Below are positions 1 to 11,200 of a DNA stretch of 64,000 bases, piece after piece. The DNA comes from Cynocephalus volans (Eukaryota; Chordata; Mammalia; Dermoptera; Cynocephalidae), in assembly GCF_027409185.1 (NCBI RefSeq), contig NC_084471.1, positions 8,090,535 through 8,154,534 of the forward strand, written 5' to 3'. Each line of letters starts with the position of its first letter. Within the stretch, counting starts at the first letter, position 1. A program made the translations under genes and the position numbers. Below the pieces are notes generated by a model. That model was not told the DNA's origin, ran no database searches, and saw nothing but the letters and a program-made list of their open reading frames with translations.

Positions 1-479
1 TGGGGGGACGCAACCATTAGACCGTAGAAAAAGTTCTCCAGAGCCACGGGACTGGGTGACAGGATGGTAAAGGACAGAAGATCAACAGTGGAGCATGGGC
101 CACATTCAGAGGTGGGGTAGGGGAGGGGAGCCGGCAAAGGGCAGTGAGGGGCAGCCAGGGTGGTGGCAGGAGGACCCGGCCAGCGGGCGTCCAGGCAGTG
201 CAGAGAGCAAGGGGTTCCCCAGAAGAGGGAGGGTCTTGAGACACGGACACCCCCGGGCCGAGGACGCAGTTTTAGTGGATTCGTCGGGGTGGGGCCGAAA
301 GGCTGCTGGGGAGCCTCCAAGGCAGGACGGGAGGAGAGGCGGGCATCGCTGCACCAGTGTGGGCTCGAGGGCCGGGGTCTGCTGCACAAGGGCACGGGTG
401 GCCGTGCCAGGAGCCGAGGGCTCAGCCTGGTCGCCGGAGGGAAGGGGAACTCCCTGGGCATCTCCCGTGTGCCAGACCC

Positions 480-1340
480 TGTTCTCAGTGGCCTGAGCAC
501 GGCCCGGGCGGCGGGGGGCGGCCGGCATCGGGCAGACCCGGGCCCAAAGGGTGTCACCGCCCTCCCCAACCGCAGCCCATCCGGGTTCCCGAACCGCGGC
601 GAGCCTCAGTTTTCTCATCTGTTAAATGGGGAAATGGGGTTCCGAAGCCACCGTGCTGGCGGCAGGGGGCGCGGGCAGCGCCGCGTACCTGTCCGCCCGC
701 GGGTCGGTGGATGGCCCGGTCCCCACCCACCCCCGGAGAGCAGCGAGGACGCGCCGGCCGGGAGCGGGGACCCGCCGGGCAGGGCGGGGTGGGGCGGGGC
801 CGGTGGCGCTGACCCCGCCCCGGGCCGGAGGGGCGGTGCTCGCGCCCGCTGGGTCCCCGGCGCTGCCCTCCGGCCGCCGCGCCGCGCGCCCGCCCGAGCC
901 CGGGGTCCCCGCGGGAGCCGCAGGTACGAGGGGCCGCGCTCGGGGTGCGGCGGGCGGGGGCTCGGGGCCGCGGTCCGGGGGGCGCCCCGGGCCCGGGTGG
1001 GGAGGGGGCGCTTGGAGGGGAAGGGGCGGGGGGTGCGAGCGGCGACGAGCGCGCGGCGGCTGCCCCAGCCCGGGCCACCTGTTCGGAGGCGACCTCTGGG
1101 CGCGCGCCGCCCCGGCCAGCGCCTCCACTCCCGCCGCGCCCCGAAGCCGAGCGCGGCGGCTGCACCCGGAGCCCCGGCCCCGCCCGGCGGGTCCCGCAGT
1201 GGGAAGGGGACGCTGGGGCGAGAAGCCGCGGCCGGGGCCCCGCTGCGCCCGCGCTGCCACCTCGGTCTGGGAGCGCGGAGTCGTCTCGGGAGGCCCGGAC
1301 GCCCGGCTGGGCTCGCCCCTGGCCCCGGGACGGGGACGGC
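480..1340 (+). promoter_or_regulatory. A4GALT: CpG island, probable A4GALT promoter
   Basis: The stretch is very GC-rich with dense CpG dinucleotides, in sharp contrast to the following intron. Sp1-type GC boxes are clustered at about 783-800 and 813-835. No TATA box is visible, which fits a dispersed CpG-island promoter. It lies about 22 kb upstream of the A4GALT coding exon on the same strand, comparable with the human gene as I remember it. The long open frames here are a side effect of GC richness: they lack protein-family similarity and are not called genes. Assignment to A4GALT is inferred from position and strand. Confidence 0.7.
845..923 (+). other. A4GALT: Candidate non-coding exon 1 of A4GALT
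   Basis: A near-perfect splice donor, CAG|GTACGAG, lies at 923/924 directly downstream of the GC boxes inside the CpG island. The 5' boundary is only a guess, because no TATA or initiator fixes the start. The exon would be untranslated; translation starts in the distant last exon. Another donor within the island cannot be excluded. Confidence 0.45.
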
Positions 1341-2180
1341 GCTGGGAGCTGAGGCTCTGGGCCTTTGGGGATACGGAGGGTCGGACGTGCCGAGGACGGG
1401 AAAGGCCCTCCAGGGGGAGGGGACGGCCTGGGCCAGAGGTGGCACGACGGGGGTCGCCGGCCCGAGCGCTCCCGCCCCTCCAGCTGGGAGCCCCGCTGTG
1501 CTGGGAAGAGGATCTGCCTGCGAGACCCGGTCCCGGGGTCCGTCCTGCTCCGCCGCCTGGGCCGGTCGGCTTGCCTCGGCCTCAGTTTCCCCATCTGCCT
1601 CCTGGGGGTAGACGTTCCCACCTCCTGCACAGGCTCGGCGGGGCCTCTGTCTCCCCTGCACCCCACCCTCGCCGCAAGACACCCTTTCTGCTGCTCTCTT
1701 CCCCTCCCCACAAACACTATGTGACCGACTGTTCCTGCAGGCCCCTTGGGGACACTTATCCCGACACTCATCAGATAGCCCAGGAGCACCTGGTGTGGAT
1801 CAGGCCTCGCTCTGGCTTTCCTGTTCCCTCCTCCAGCTGCCCAAAGATTTCCCCTTTGTCACCTCTTTCCAAAGAACAGGGAGCCACCCCGCTCAGAGTC
1901 ACATAGCAGGGCCCAGACTGGGCCAGGATGACTGTCCCCCACCAACCCTGTCCACAGGCTGAAATCCCCTGAAAGGGAGTCCCCAAATCAAAGGCCAAAA
2001 TACAAAGGACAAGAAGAGGACAGATGGAATCCTCTCTGGCATTCGTTTTTCTCCCAAACGTTTTTCTAATGCCTTGGGAACCTGTCCCTGTTTGTCTGCT
2101 AGGACAGCTCAGTATTAGAGGACAACCTTTAAAATAGAGATTCTTCTAAAAATTGTGTTTTGTTTCCTTGTGCCAGTGGA
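1341..2180. other. A4GALT intron 1, mostly unique sequence
   Basis: No gene, RNA or clear mobile element is seen. A short MIR-like phrase (CTCAGTTTCCCCATCTG) occurs near 1,580. The long frames at the left end are extensions of the CpG-island shadow frames. Confidence 0.4.
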
Positions 2181-2199
2181 AGCCCTACAGCTGCCCAGG

Positions 2200-2711
2200 T
2201 TGGTGGGGTTATTCCGGTGGGTGTGTGTTGGGCCCCAGGGCCCCAGTGTGGGGCAGGCCTGGCAGAGTCTCGGAAGGCGGTTTGTGAAAGAAAGTGAGCC
2301 GAGATGCCGGGTGCCGTGCAAGCTTTGTTAAAGAAAGAAACTTGCCGGGCTGTGCTCGGAGTGTCAGGCACCCCGGGGCTGCCCTGAAAGCGGTGGGCAG
2401 CGCCAGGCGTGGGGGTGGCAGAGCTTAGGTAGGTACGTGGGCGCCAAGAGCTGGGTGATATAATTCCAGGGGTGGAGATTGAGTTAGGTCATGGGAATGC
2501 GGAGTTCTGCGCACGTGGAAATGCCGAAAATTTCATTTTCTCTGAAACCATGAGGTAAGAACCTCATAAAAGAGAACGGGGGTGGGGAGGAGGGGAGGGG
2601 GGGCAGTGTCATTTTGTACTTGGCCTTGTCTAAGATGGCGCTGGTTATGTTGCAGATCTATTATTCCTGCCTTTTAAGCATAGGAGAAAGGGGAAAAGGG
2701 TGGAGGTCTCA
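2200..2711 (-). mobile_element. Probable 3' LTR of the decayed ERV
   Basis: This segment follows the env remnant in the minus direction. It carries CCACCC/CCCTTT-rich upstream sequence and a pyrimidine-rich block like an LTR U3-R region. A TG...CA-compatible edge is seen at 2,711 (TGAGACC on the minus strand). The other end is uncertain by about 150 bp and no partner 5' LTR exists in the window, so the identification rests on position relative to env. Confidence 0.35.
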
Positions 2712-4000
2712 TTCTTCTGAAGCTACTTCCTGCTGGAGATGGGTGAAGATAGGGAAAAAATAAAAGATTTATGTTGGCGGGTAACACAAGTAGATGACGG
2801 GTACTGGTTTCGTGTGGGAGGCTGTATTCCTCCGGGGAAGGGCCACTGGTTCTGAGGTGCTGATGTCCTCCTCACAGGAACAATTTGGTGACCTTTAGGT
2901 TGGTGAGAGCCTGCATACGTTCCTGCAAGAAATTAGAGAAAGACCAAAACAGACAGGGACCAAAAAGCAGGATGAGGCACAGTTAGGGGTCCTAGCAGGG
3001 GCATAGGCCAGGGTATCCAAGGGCTCAGTGAAATGTTGTAAGTTGTCTTGGATCACCCTGGACTCACTTATGTAATAACAGCATTCCTCCCCAAGAAGGG
3101 GCAGGTGCCTCCCTTCTCTGTTGTAAGGAAGCCAAGGGCTCGAAGGTTCTGTAAAGTGACTGTCAGGACTGTCACGAGTGAGGTGACCTGTCGCTGGAGG
3201 GAGGAGATGTTACCTATGATTAGTTCTTTTGAGAGTTTCTGATAGAATTGAGAGGCAGTAGCAGGGCCCGCTCTGCCAGTCCCAGCTGCAGGAAGGATTC
3301 CTGCCCCAATTAAAAGGGTATAATTAGTGCCCTACGGGAGCAGGGGGCACTTCCTGAGAGCGCGGGCTGAAGTTAGTCCCAGTCCTGTCTCCATCTCTCC
3401 ATCTGTCTGGAGGGTGATGTCGGGGATGAGCCAAACGAAAATGCAATAAATCGCGTTGCGGGGGCAGGCAGCAGGATAACGTAGTTTTACAAAGGAAATA
3501 TATTCCGGTTTTAGGGCACGGATGAGGAGGGGGTGAGTGAGTGGTAGTGTTTGGTGTTAGTGAGGCAGAGTGTGGGCAGGCCCCGCACAACGCTGACAGT
3601 CCCCACTGAGGTGACATTAGAGGAAAGTGAAGAGACATTTGTGGAGGGGGGTGACCACAAAAAGTTTCTCGCGAAGTGGTAGACAGATGAGTCTCTCGGG
3701 GACCAGTCTGATTCGCTGAGGACGGCATCGTCTCTGCAGACCTGGAACCTCCATGTTCCAAGTAAGGGGGAGCATTGAGATAGGAGGAAAATCACGGGAA
3801 GGATGCGAAGGGTTAGGGAGCCAAAAGAATTTAAAGGGGACATTGCCACAATGACATTGCTAAGAAACATCCTACTGATAGGAGGTAAAGGAGTGCAGGA
3901 GAAATCTTCCCATAATGTTACAATCTTTTGGGGCAGCTGCTGCCAATCCTGTAGCAAGTAAAGGTTAGGGACATGGAGTGGCATATACTTATCATGTCCC
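2712..4000 (-). pseudogene. Degraded endogenous retrovirus env (SU and TM remnants)
   Basis: Minus-strand frames downstream of the integrase remnant read as a gammaretrovirus-like envelope. A hydrophobic leader lies near 3,870-3,770, followed by broken surface-unit sequence. The transmembrane subunit lies at about 3,340-2,900. In it one frame without an ATG runs from about 3,340 to 3,060 and shows a glycine/alanine-rich fusion-peptide-like stretch, the conserved heptad region overlapping the classic immunosuppressive-domain position, and the start of a CX6CC motif. A frameshift falls inside that motif, so the two cysteines are in another frame. Several stops and shifts break the gene, and no functional protein is expected. 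This is family-level recognition; the exact ERV group was not determined. Confidence 0.7.
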
Positions 4001-5870
4001 ACGATGGCAAACCTGCGATAGCAGGTCGGGACCAGTCTTGGAGCAGCTCCTGCGTGAAGGACGTGGAGCGGGCCTGCAGGAGTGAGAGGATGATCGCCGG
4101 GGGAAAGACCATCCTTCTTCTGAGATTGGGGGAAGAGTGGAGGTCCTGGAGATTTTCAGTTTTGTGGGTCCTAAAATGGACAAAGTGTGAGGAGATGTCG
4201 GGTTGGGGGTTGAGCAGAGGGACCCCTCTGGCTTGGTGTTAACAGATTCTTTGGGTAAAGTCTCAGGTGCTAGTTTTACCAAGGATAAGTGATACCAAGG
4301 GGCCTTTCCTGGTACTTTTACTGCCGTGGGGGTGGCGAGAAGTTCTGTATAAGGCCCTGCCCAACATGGCGAGAGAGGCTTTGGGATTTGGGTTTTTATA
4401 TACACTTGCTGTCCCGGGCTCAGTTTAAAGTCTGAGGGGGTGGTGGGGAAAGGATGAGGTAATAGAAGGTTGGCCTGTTCCCAAAGAAGATCCCTAATGA
4501 GTGAAAGAGCAGGGAGACACTGGCCTAAAGGCGATGAGCTGGAAGGGAGAGGTGCGAGAGTGAAGGGCCTACTGTACATAAGTTCGAGGGGGCTGAGGCC
4601 TGTGGGCTTGCGTGGGGCAGCCCGTAGGTGAGTGAGTGACTGGTGGGGAGGCCAAAACAAGGGATGGATTTCTGAGGTGAGAGCATGCGTTACTGCTGTA
4701 GCATCCTCTGAAGTGCAGGGAAAAGCCTCAATCCAACCTGCAAAGGTATCTGCTAGGGTTAGAAGAGAGCGTGTCCTTTTGTGGGGAGAGTAATATAAGG
4801 GCTGCAGAAGGCATAGTTGGAGTTCATAGCCTATATGAACTGAATGATGGAAATCTAAAAGGATTTGCTCAGATTGTGTGGTAGGGAGGACATAGCGACT
4901 GAGAGAGTATACCAGTTGTCCTTTCTTTGTGCTCCTAACTGTTGGAGGTGTGGTATTTCTTGGAGTGTGTATTGGGATAAGGGCATAGGCACCATGAGAA
5001 GGACCTGAGCAGGAGAGGAAGAGTGGGGTCCCGGTGATTGAGCAGCCCATTTTGCGGTTAGAGCCACCAGTTTGTTTCCCTGGGCTATGGGGTCATTGGA
5101 GGTTTGGTGTCCTCTGCCATGTATAACGCCAACCTCCTTTGGGAGTTGTGTAGCCTCAATAGCTTGTGTTAGATTTACTATGGTATAACCCACCCAGGGG
5201 ACAGGCATGGAGGCTGTGCTCCCGTCTATGAACCGTGTAGTGGGATGCAGGGAGATGTGTGGAAAGGGATTGAGAAAGAGGTCTAAAGCCTCCATGCAAT
5301 TGTGTTCTAAGGGTCGTGAATGTTTTGGGATGAGAGTGGCTGGATATAAGGGAGAGCGAGGTTTAAAGAATTGGGAATTTTCAGTGAAAGTAAGGTGAAT
5401 AAGTTGTAGGTGGGAAAGGGAGAGAACTGACTTGGCCTTATGGCTGAGGAGGTCTCGACTGTTTGTTGACTAAAAGTTAGTTTAGAGCTTTCTTGTGCTA
5501 AAAGGGCAGCTGCTGCCAAGGCCCATAAACAGGGGCCCATTCTCGAGATGTGCCATCTAGTTGTCTAGAGAGGTTTCTAACTGGGGAGAAAATATCTACT
5601 GCCTTTTGTCCCAAAACCCTGAATGCCAATCCTTGGGTTTCGGTGACGTACAGGAGATGAGATAGGTTTGGGAGGGATAGAGCTGGGGCTGCGAGGAGAG
5701 CGGCTTTTAATCACTTGGAAGGGAGAATGAATGGGCTTTGTGGGATCTAAAGGAATGGCAGGACCCCCTTTGGCTGCCCCATAAAGTGGCTTTGCTAGCA
5801 CGCCAAAGTTAGGAATCCATAGGCAAAGATACCCTGCAAGCCCCAAGAAAGAAAGGATTTCCCTCTTCTG
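4001..5870 (-). pseudogene. Degraded ERV pol (RT end, RNase H, integrase)
   Basis: Three minus-strand pieces follow pol order. At 5,846-5,577 is the RT connection region (GLAGYLCLWIPNF, then LAKPLYG). At 5,295-4,855 is RNase H-like sequence with FIDGSTAS and the HGRGHQT motif. At 5,050-3,992 is integrase, ending in a GPY/F-type C-terminal domain (WAGPYTELLATPTAVKV, about 4,350-4,300). Frameshifts separate the pieces, and gag, protease, most of RT and the 5' LTR are missing. The C-terminal order and GPY/F domain point to a class I (gammaretrovirus-like) ERV. It lies antisense within the A4GALT intron and is dead. Confidence 0.8.
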
Positions 5871-5879
5871 GAGGGAAGA

Positions 5880-5960
5880 AACCCTGTCTGAATCCCAGTG
5901 CTGGGCCTGGCATCTAGGAGGTGCTCACTAAATGTTGCTTGAATGAATTAACTGACAGAA
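5880..5960 (+). repeat. MIR or L2 3' end fragment
   Basis: The phrase GGTGCTCACTAAATGTTGCTTGAATGAATT-like (5,920-5,950) resembles the shared 3' tail of MIR/L2 elements. It marks where the truncated ERV ends. Confidence 0.45.
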
Positions 5961-5964
5961 GTAG

Positions 5965-6540
5965 GGAAAAAAATTTCCATACCTGCATCACTCCAAGTGA
6001 TAACTATTTTTAAATTTTGCCTTTTTCTGCCAAACTTTAAAAAACACTTTTGTACATATTTGAATATCTTGTGTATATAATTTTTCAATTAGCATAATTT
6101 CATGAGTATTCCTCACCTCTCTCAAACACTTTTTATATTTTTCAATACTTACATCTTGTTACATCATATTTAGTTAATGGATCTCCTTTGACATTTAGGG
6201 TTTTTTACATTTGGCCCTTTTAGATAATGTTACAGTTAATTTGTGCATAAATTTATACATCGCTGGATTTTTCCTGGAAAGGAATTAACCTGGAAGTCGG
6301 TGCACATAAACTTCCAGAATGACAATACCTAAAGCCACCTAACTCTTCAAAGGAACTGTGCCAATGCATACCTCCCAGGCAGTGGGTCAAAGGGTATCAG
6401 CATCTAGGATCTTGGTATGTTGCTTATTGGTTCTTTGAGCTCATCTATGAAGTATTTGCCCTTGTCTGGTCTCTGATTTTCCCCAAGTTGTCGTTTGGCT
6501 TTTTTTGCTGGTGTGTGTGTGTGTGTGTGTGCTTTTATTT
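5965..6540 (-). mobile_element. Old L1 3' fragment (antisense)
   Basis: AT-rich sequence with L1-typical antisense phrases, including a GGTCAAAGGGTAT motif near 6,385 and GGATTTTTCCTGGAAAGGAATT. A short (GT)n tract closes it at about 6,510-6,532. No ORF survives. Confidence 0.5.
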
Positions 6541-7510
6541 TTATTTTACTTTATCCGTGTGTGAGCTTTTTGAGGAGGTAGGCTTGGCTGCATTTATGAG
6601 CTGATGGGAAAGAGCCAGAAGAGAGAGCGGCTGAGGCTGGGGCCGCAGAGGAGGCGGTCGATAGACTGAGGTCCCAGGGGACGAAGGAGGTGGGAGGGGT
6701 CCAGCCCCGCTCCAGAGGGACCTTCCAAGCTGGTGAGAACAGGAGGCGAGAGGGAGGGGGCTGAGAGGACACTTTGGCTTCGGTCGTCTTAGAGAGGGCG
6801 ATGGAAAAGCGTCAGTGCAGGGGAAGGCTTCTGGAAGCAATGGGCTGCGCTGTTTACCAGCCTTGCCTCTTGAGTCCTCCCTCTGCCCTGGGGACTAGCA
6901 GGTGTTGACACTCCCACTGACAGACCCCACCGGGAGGGGAAGTGCCTTGCTCAGGTCGGTCAGCTGATGAGCGGCAGGGCTGGGTTCAAAGTAGTCTCTC
7001 CCCACACTGACCGCATGCTCTTGCTTTCCTCTCTGAGCCTCCGTTTCTAGTAAATATCAGGAAAGTGGCACCACCTTACTCTGTCTGGTACTTGGTGAGT
7101 AGGTGTCCCTTCCTCTCCTTTCTGCCTCCTTTGTCTTCCCCCAGACAGATCCCGGTGGTTCCAGGAGCTTCCAGCTGTGCAGAGTTGGCTGCGGGTTTGG
7201 GTCCCTTCCCCCGTGCCAGCCATGTTGCCCACCATGAACCGACTCCAGGGGCACCACAGCTTTCTGGGGTCACACTTGTGCAGTCTGAGCTGGCAAACGG
7301 GAAGCTAGGTGGACAAGCACCTGAGAGTGAAATGGGAAAAGTGGTCTGTCTTCACATCCTCTGGTCAGGCTTGATTTGAAAGAGCAGACAGAAGTCATTG
7401 TCCCAGATATAGGCACAGAGCCCAGAGAGGCCCCCAACCCTGTCTGTACTTTCATTTGCTCCTTCCCACGGGTCCCAAGGCAACCCCTTGAGTTGGGGAC
7501 GGGCTTCCAT
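6541..7510. other. Unique intronic sequence
   Basis: Moderately GC-rich sequence without a recognisable gene, RNA or mobile element. Short frames on both strands show no family motif. Confidence 0.4.
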
Positions 7511-7514
7511 CAAC

Positions 7515-7645
7515 TGAGGTGCCAGACACTGTGTTCCCTAACCTTATTTAATCCTCTCAGCTATCCTGCATTGCTACTCCCATTTTACAAATGAGGAAAC
7601 TGAGACTCAGAATCAAGTGCCCCTTCTTTAGCACAGTGAGATCAA
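7515..7645 (-). repeat. MIR fragment
   Basis: Carries the MIR phrase CCCATTTTACAAATGAGGAA followed by ACTGAGACTCAGA. Confidence 0.6.
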
Positions 7646-7699
7646 GCCCCGAGCCCCAGGGCAGTCCCAGGTGAACTGAGCTGAGCCATAGGCAGACTC

Positions 7700-8060
7700 C
7701 TTTCACCTGGTAAAGGGTGTCTGAGGCCCAGTTCTGCCACTCCCCAGCTGTGCCTCAGTTTCCTCAGCTCTTAAGCTGCCACACAAGGATGTAGGGAGGA
7801 TTAAACAAGATACTGCATGACCACCACTTTGAGTGTGGCTGCACACGGTCAGCCCTCAGAAAATATGTGCAATTGCTATTATTAGTGCTTTTTGCTTGTT
7901 TGTTCTCTTGGCGGCTGGCTGGTACAGGGATCGAACCCTGGACCTTGGTGTTATCAGTACCACACTTTAGCCAACTGAGCTAACCGGCCAGCCCACGATT
8001 GCTATTATTAAACCACATAGTTCCATGCCTGACAGTGAGCTTTTAATAAATGTTAACTCA
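7700..8060 (+). repeat. MIR split by a CYN SINE
   Basis: Left part shows the MIR core (CTCAGTTTCCTCAGC near 7,757, then GGATTAAACAAGATA). The right part after the SINE carries the 3' end (TTTTAATAAATGTTAACTC). The SINE at 7,885-7,997 lies between them with TSDs. Confidence 0.55.
7885..7997 (-). mobile_element. CYN-type tRNA-Ile SINE, monomer
   Basis: On the minus strand it reads GGGCTGGCCGGTTAGCTCA, then the anticodon-arm-like segment and a B box (GGTTCGATCC), ending GCCAGCCGCC and a pyrimidine-rich plus-strand tail. The TSD ATTGCTATTATTA lies at 7,872-7,884 and 7,998-8,010. Confidence 0.88.
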
Positions 8061-8239
8061 ACAAAGGAGAAGACTTTTCGCCTCTCCAGCAGTGCAAGCA
8101 GTACAAACAGAAACAACAGAGGACAGTCATGTGCCCCACCCCCTCCAGGGACGAGGGTGCAGGGAGGCAGGTGTGCCCTGACACTGGAGTTGCAGTGGTG
8201 GGAGGGAATAAGTTCATGAGAGATATCTAAAGCCTTGAG

Positions 8240-8960
8240 TTACATTTCTTTTGACTCAGGGTGTCATGAGCGGACTGAGGTCACAAGGAGCCAAGGCTGA
8301 ACACGTCTGTGTCTTTCCACAATGTCAGACTTTTGTTAATGCAAGGGTCATTAATATCAGCCCTAGGCTACTGTGGAGTTCCCTTAGGAGCAATTCCCTA
8401 GCTACTAACCGGTTCACTCGGCAGTCAGAGCTGCACACGTACAGGCTCAAGCTGCTCCCCACCGCATTCACTTACTATTCAGAATACCAATAACAGTACA
8501 ATTGAATGAGGATACAGAGGAAGATAGAAAGCAAGAGTCTGAGTTAAGGAACTGGCTGATGCACAGAGAGGTCGGTGGGTCCAGACGTCCAGTCTCACCA
8601 GGAGGGTCAACGTCTTACAAGGAAGTCTCAGTTCGAGAGCCTTCGGGGCAGAGCCTTTGGTGGCAGATGACAATGGGAGACATTCAACAGCAAGAGTACC
8701 TCTCGGCCAGACGATCCGCATTCAACTGAGCAAAGGCCTGGGTTTTATGCTCTTGATGCCTCCTACCCACACCACCTGTCTGATTTATCAATGCAGTGTG
8801 TCTGTTGGCCGACGTCTTAGAGCATCTGCTTATCAGCTGGGTTCAAAACAAGTTGTTCACTACTAGTTTCAGTTTCCTTAGCATGACTGACTCCATTTTG
8901 CTTCTCAGCTTAAGTGCCTTTATATGTTATATGCTCTATACACAGGGGACTCACTTTTAG
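8240..8960 (-). mobile_element. LTR-like block, unassigned
   Basis: On the minus strand there is an AAATGGAGTCAGTCATGC-like U3 phrase near 8,905-8,880, a CATAAAACC TATA-like element near 8,745, and a CpG-bearing R/U5-like stretch further on. This is typical of gammaretroviral LTRs. No AATAAA or firm ends were found, so the boundaries are rough. Confidence 0.35.
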
Positions 8961-9164
8961 GACCTGGTCCTATGGAAGTAAGTAGGTATGTGCACAAAGG
9001 TGTGAGTGATGTTCACCACGGTGCTGTTTATAAAAGCCCAAAGATGGAAGCCACTTTCCAGTGGTCAGGATAGGAAATAGGTGAAGACCAGAACTGCCCT
9101 AAGATGGAGGACAGTGTGGCCCTGAGAATTGGGGTGTGGAGCTGTATTGTTGACATATGGTGAA

Positions 9165-9460
9165 GGGCATAGCATATATTTTTCAGGCAGCTTTAGTGTG
9201 GTATAGTTTGCACGTCACTACATGCCTGCAGTTTGATGAATTTATACAGTTGTGCAGCCACCACCACTGTCTAGTTTTAGAGCACAGGGGCCCAGTGTAT
9301 TTTTAAGTGAAAAATAAAACGAAATGTAGAAAACAGTGTGTGTAACAGGATCTCCTTTTGTGGGTCTGACTGCAAGTGGCTCTGTGTAAACATTGCCCTA
9401 CGTGAACAGAGGTGCTGGAAAAGGACTGGAAAGAATATGTCAAAATACTAACCGAGTACC
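9165..9460 (-). mobile_element. Old L1 3' UTR fragment (antisense)
   Basis: Resembles the antisense 3' end of old mammalian L1: GATGAATTTATACAGTTGTG followed by CAGCCACCACCACTGTCTAG. Confidence 0.4.
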
Positions 9461-10090
9461 CTCTATGCCAAGGTCGCAGGAAGAATGACTGCATCACATG
9501 CCCCTGCCTGAAGTCTTTAGTGACTCCACAAGGTGTTCGAGATGAAGAGTGAAGTAGGAAGTGTCACTGCAGGGTGGTGACTGATACCCACCCCCCTGCC
9601 CCCCAACACTCCGTTGATGCTGGACTAGCTGGGACCCTGCTGCTGGCCACGTGCTCATGTGCACCCGTTGTGAGAATACACAGATGGGACTCAGGGGCAC
9701 GATGACAGAGCCCCAATGGCTTTGTGCTGGGTTCTTGGCAAGTGGCCGCTCTTCTCACATACTGTGGTTAGGAGGTTCCTGGGGAGGCGTGGAGGGAAAT
9801 TTCGGGAAGAGGGAAGAACACGGTGCAGAAGCCTGAAGTCCCAGGGCCTGGTGGGATTGAGCCATAGGGAGGAGGTCAGCTGGGCCAGTCTGGAAGGTGT
9901 GGTGGCCGGGAGAGGCACAGGGGCTGTAGGGGAGGTGCCCACAGGCCTCAGCTGTGTGTGGGGTGGGGGCCTGGTCAGAGCCGAGGCAGGGAGGCTGGGT
10001 GCTAGGTCCCGGTCCCCAGACACAGAGACCTGGGCTGATGCTGACAGGAGGGAGATGCTTGTTGGGAACCTGCAACAAGGAGGAGAGGCG
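9461..10090. other. Unique intronic sequence
   Basis: No feature recognised. The overlapping frames on both strands in this GC-rich stretch carry no family motif. Confidence 0.4.
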
Positions 10091-10099
10091 TCTCCCCAT

Positions 10100-10765
10100 T
10101 GCCCAGCCCAGCATCCCCTCCCCTGGATTATCACAATGGCCTTATAACTGCTGTCCTGTGTCACACTTGTCCCCTGTGGTTTAGTCCCCCAAAGCAGCCA
10201 GATCTTAAAGATCTCTTCAAGATATAAGTCATGTTGTAGTGCTCCCTGCTCAAAATCATCCCGCATCAGAAAGACACATCCTTCAGTGGCCTGACCCAGG
10301 CACTTGTGTCCCAGGGCCTTTGCACCCCCCCATCTCCCTCCCTGAGTCACGTCCCCCTGGGAACCCCAGGACTTGCTCCCTTGCTCCCTGTGGGCCTTGG
10401 CACAAATATCAGCTTTTCAGAAAGGCCCTCCCTAACCCTTCTGCATGAAGTACCCTCACCTCCCCCACCCCACCTCCTCTGTTGCTCCTTTTTCTTTTCT
10501 TTTCCTTCCTTCCTTCCCTCTCTAGACATAGATACACTGGACCTGTTGCATTTTTCTCTGTAGCACATACCACCACCTGTTGTTACTTTGCTCATTAACT
10601 TTCTTTTTTTTTTGGCGGCTGGCTGGCCATTAATTTTCTCCCACTAGAATGTGAGCTCCATGCCGCTGAACACTGTCTGTCTTTTCCCTGCTGTGCATAT
10701 TCCCAGACCTCGGAGAAGGGTCTGGCTCAGCCGGTGCTCAAGCATTTGTTGAGTGAGCAATCGAG
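10100..10765 (+). repeat. L2 3' region
   Basis: Shows successive L2 landmarks: AGGCCCTCCCTAACCCTTCT, TAGCACATACCACCACC, CCACTAGAATGTGAGCTCCA and AGCATTTGTTGAGTGAGC. A 24-bp SINE scrap interrupts it at 10,604. Confidence 0.75.
10604..10627 (-). mobile_element. 24-bp CYN SINE scrap with TSD
   Basis: Poly(T) followed only by GGCGGCTGGCTGGC, the 3' end of the monomer SINE in antisense. Near-identical direct repeats CATTAACTTTC (10,593-10,603) and CATTAATTTTC (10,628-10,638) flank it, showing a real but extremely 5'-truncated insertion into the L2. Confidence 0.7.
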
Positions 10766-11046
10766 TTGCTGTGAGTGGTGCCGGGCTCTGCCGGTTTCTT
10801 TCCAAGATGACTTCTTGCATCAGGTCGAGTAGGAACTTTCTTATCCCTGAATTGTCCTCCCTTCTGAGCTCATTATCAGTCTGTGCCCTTGGCCTTGGCA
10901 CCAAGGGGCAGGTGACACTGAGACACTCTGAGAGGTCAGTGATAACTACTTCTGATGGAAGGGACAGAACCAGTGCCAAGGAATCCAGATTAGGAAGGTC
11001 TTTTTAGACAGGTGCTAAGAGATTGCCTTTTCCAGGCTCTTTATTT

Positions 11047-11200
11047 ATTTTTCTTTTTAAAGGTGACCGATAAGGGGATGTTAACCCTTGGCTTGGTGTT
11101 ATCAGCACCACGCTCTCCCAAGTGAGCTAACCGGCCATCCCTATATAGAGATCTGAACCCGTGGCCCTGGTGTTATCAGCACCACACTCTCTCAAGTGAC
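11047..11200 (-). mobile_element. CYN-type SINE, dimer
   Basis: Two tRNA-Ile-like units joined by CATCCCTATATAGAGATC, read on the minus strand, with the tail (GATGACC-type end) at the left. Flanked by CCTTTTCCAGGCTCTTTATTT at 11,026-11,046 and CCTTTCCAGGCTTTTTATTT at 11,201-11,220. Confidence 0.88.

Noticed and set aside
554-1906. Several 200-480-codon frames on both strands across the left CpG island
   Set aside because: GC-rich sequence lacks stop codons in all frames. The frames overlap each other, show no domain or motif, and run across a probable splice donor and intron.
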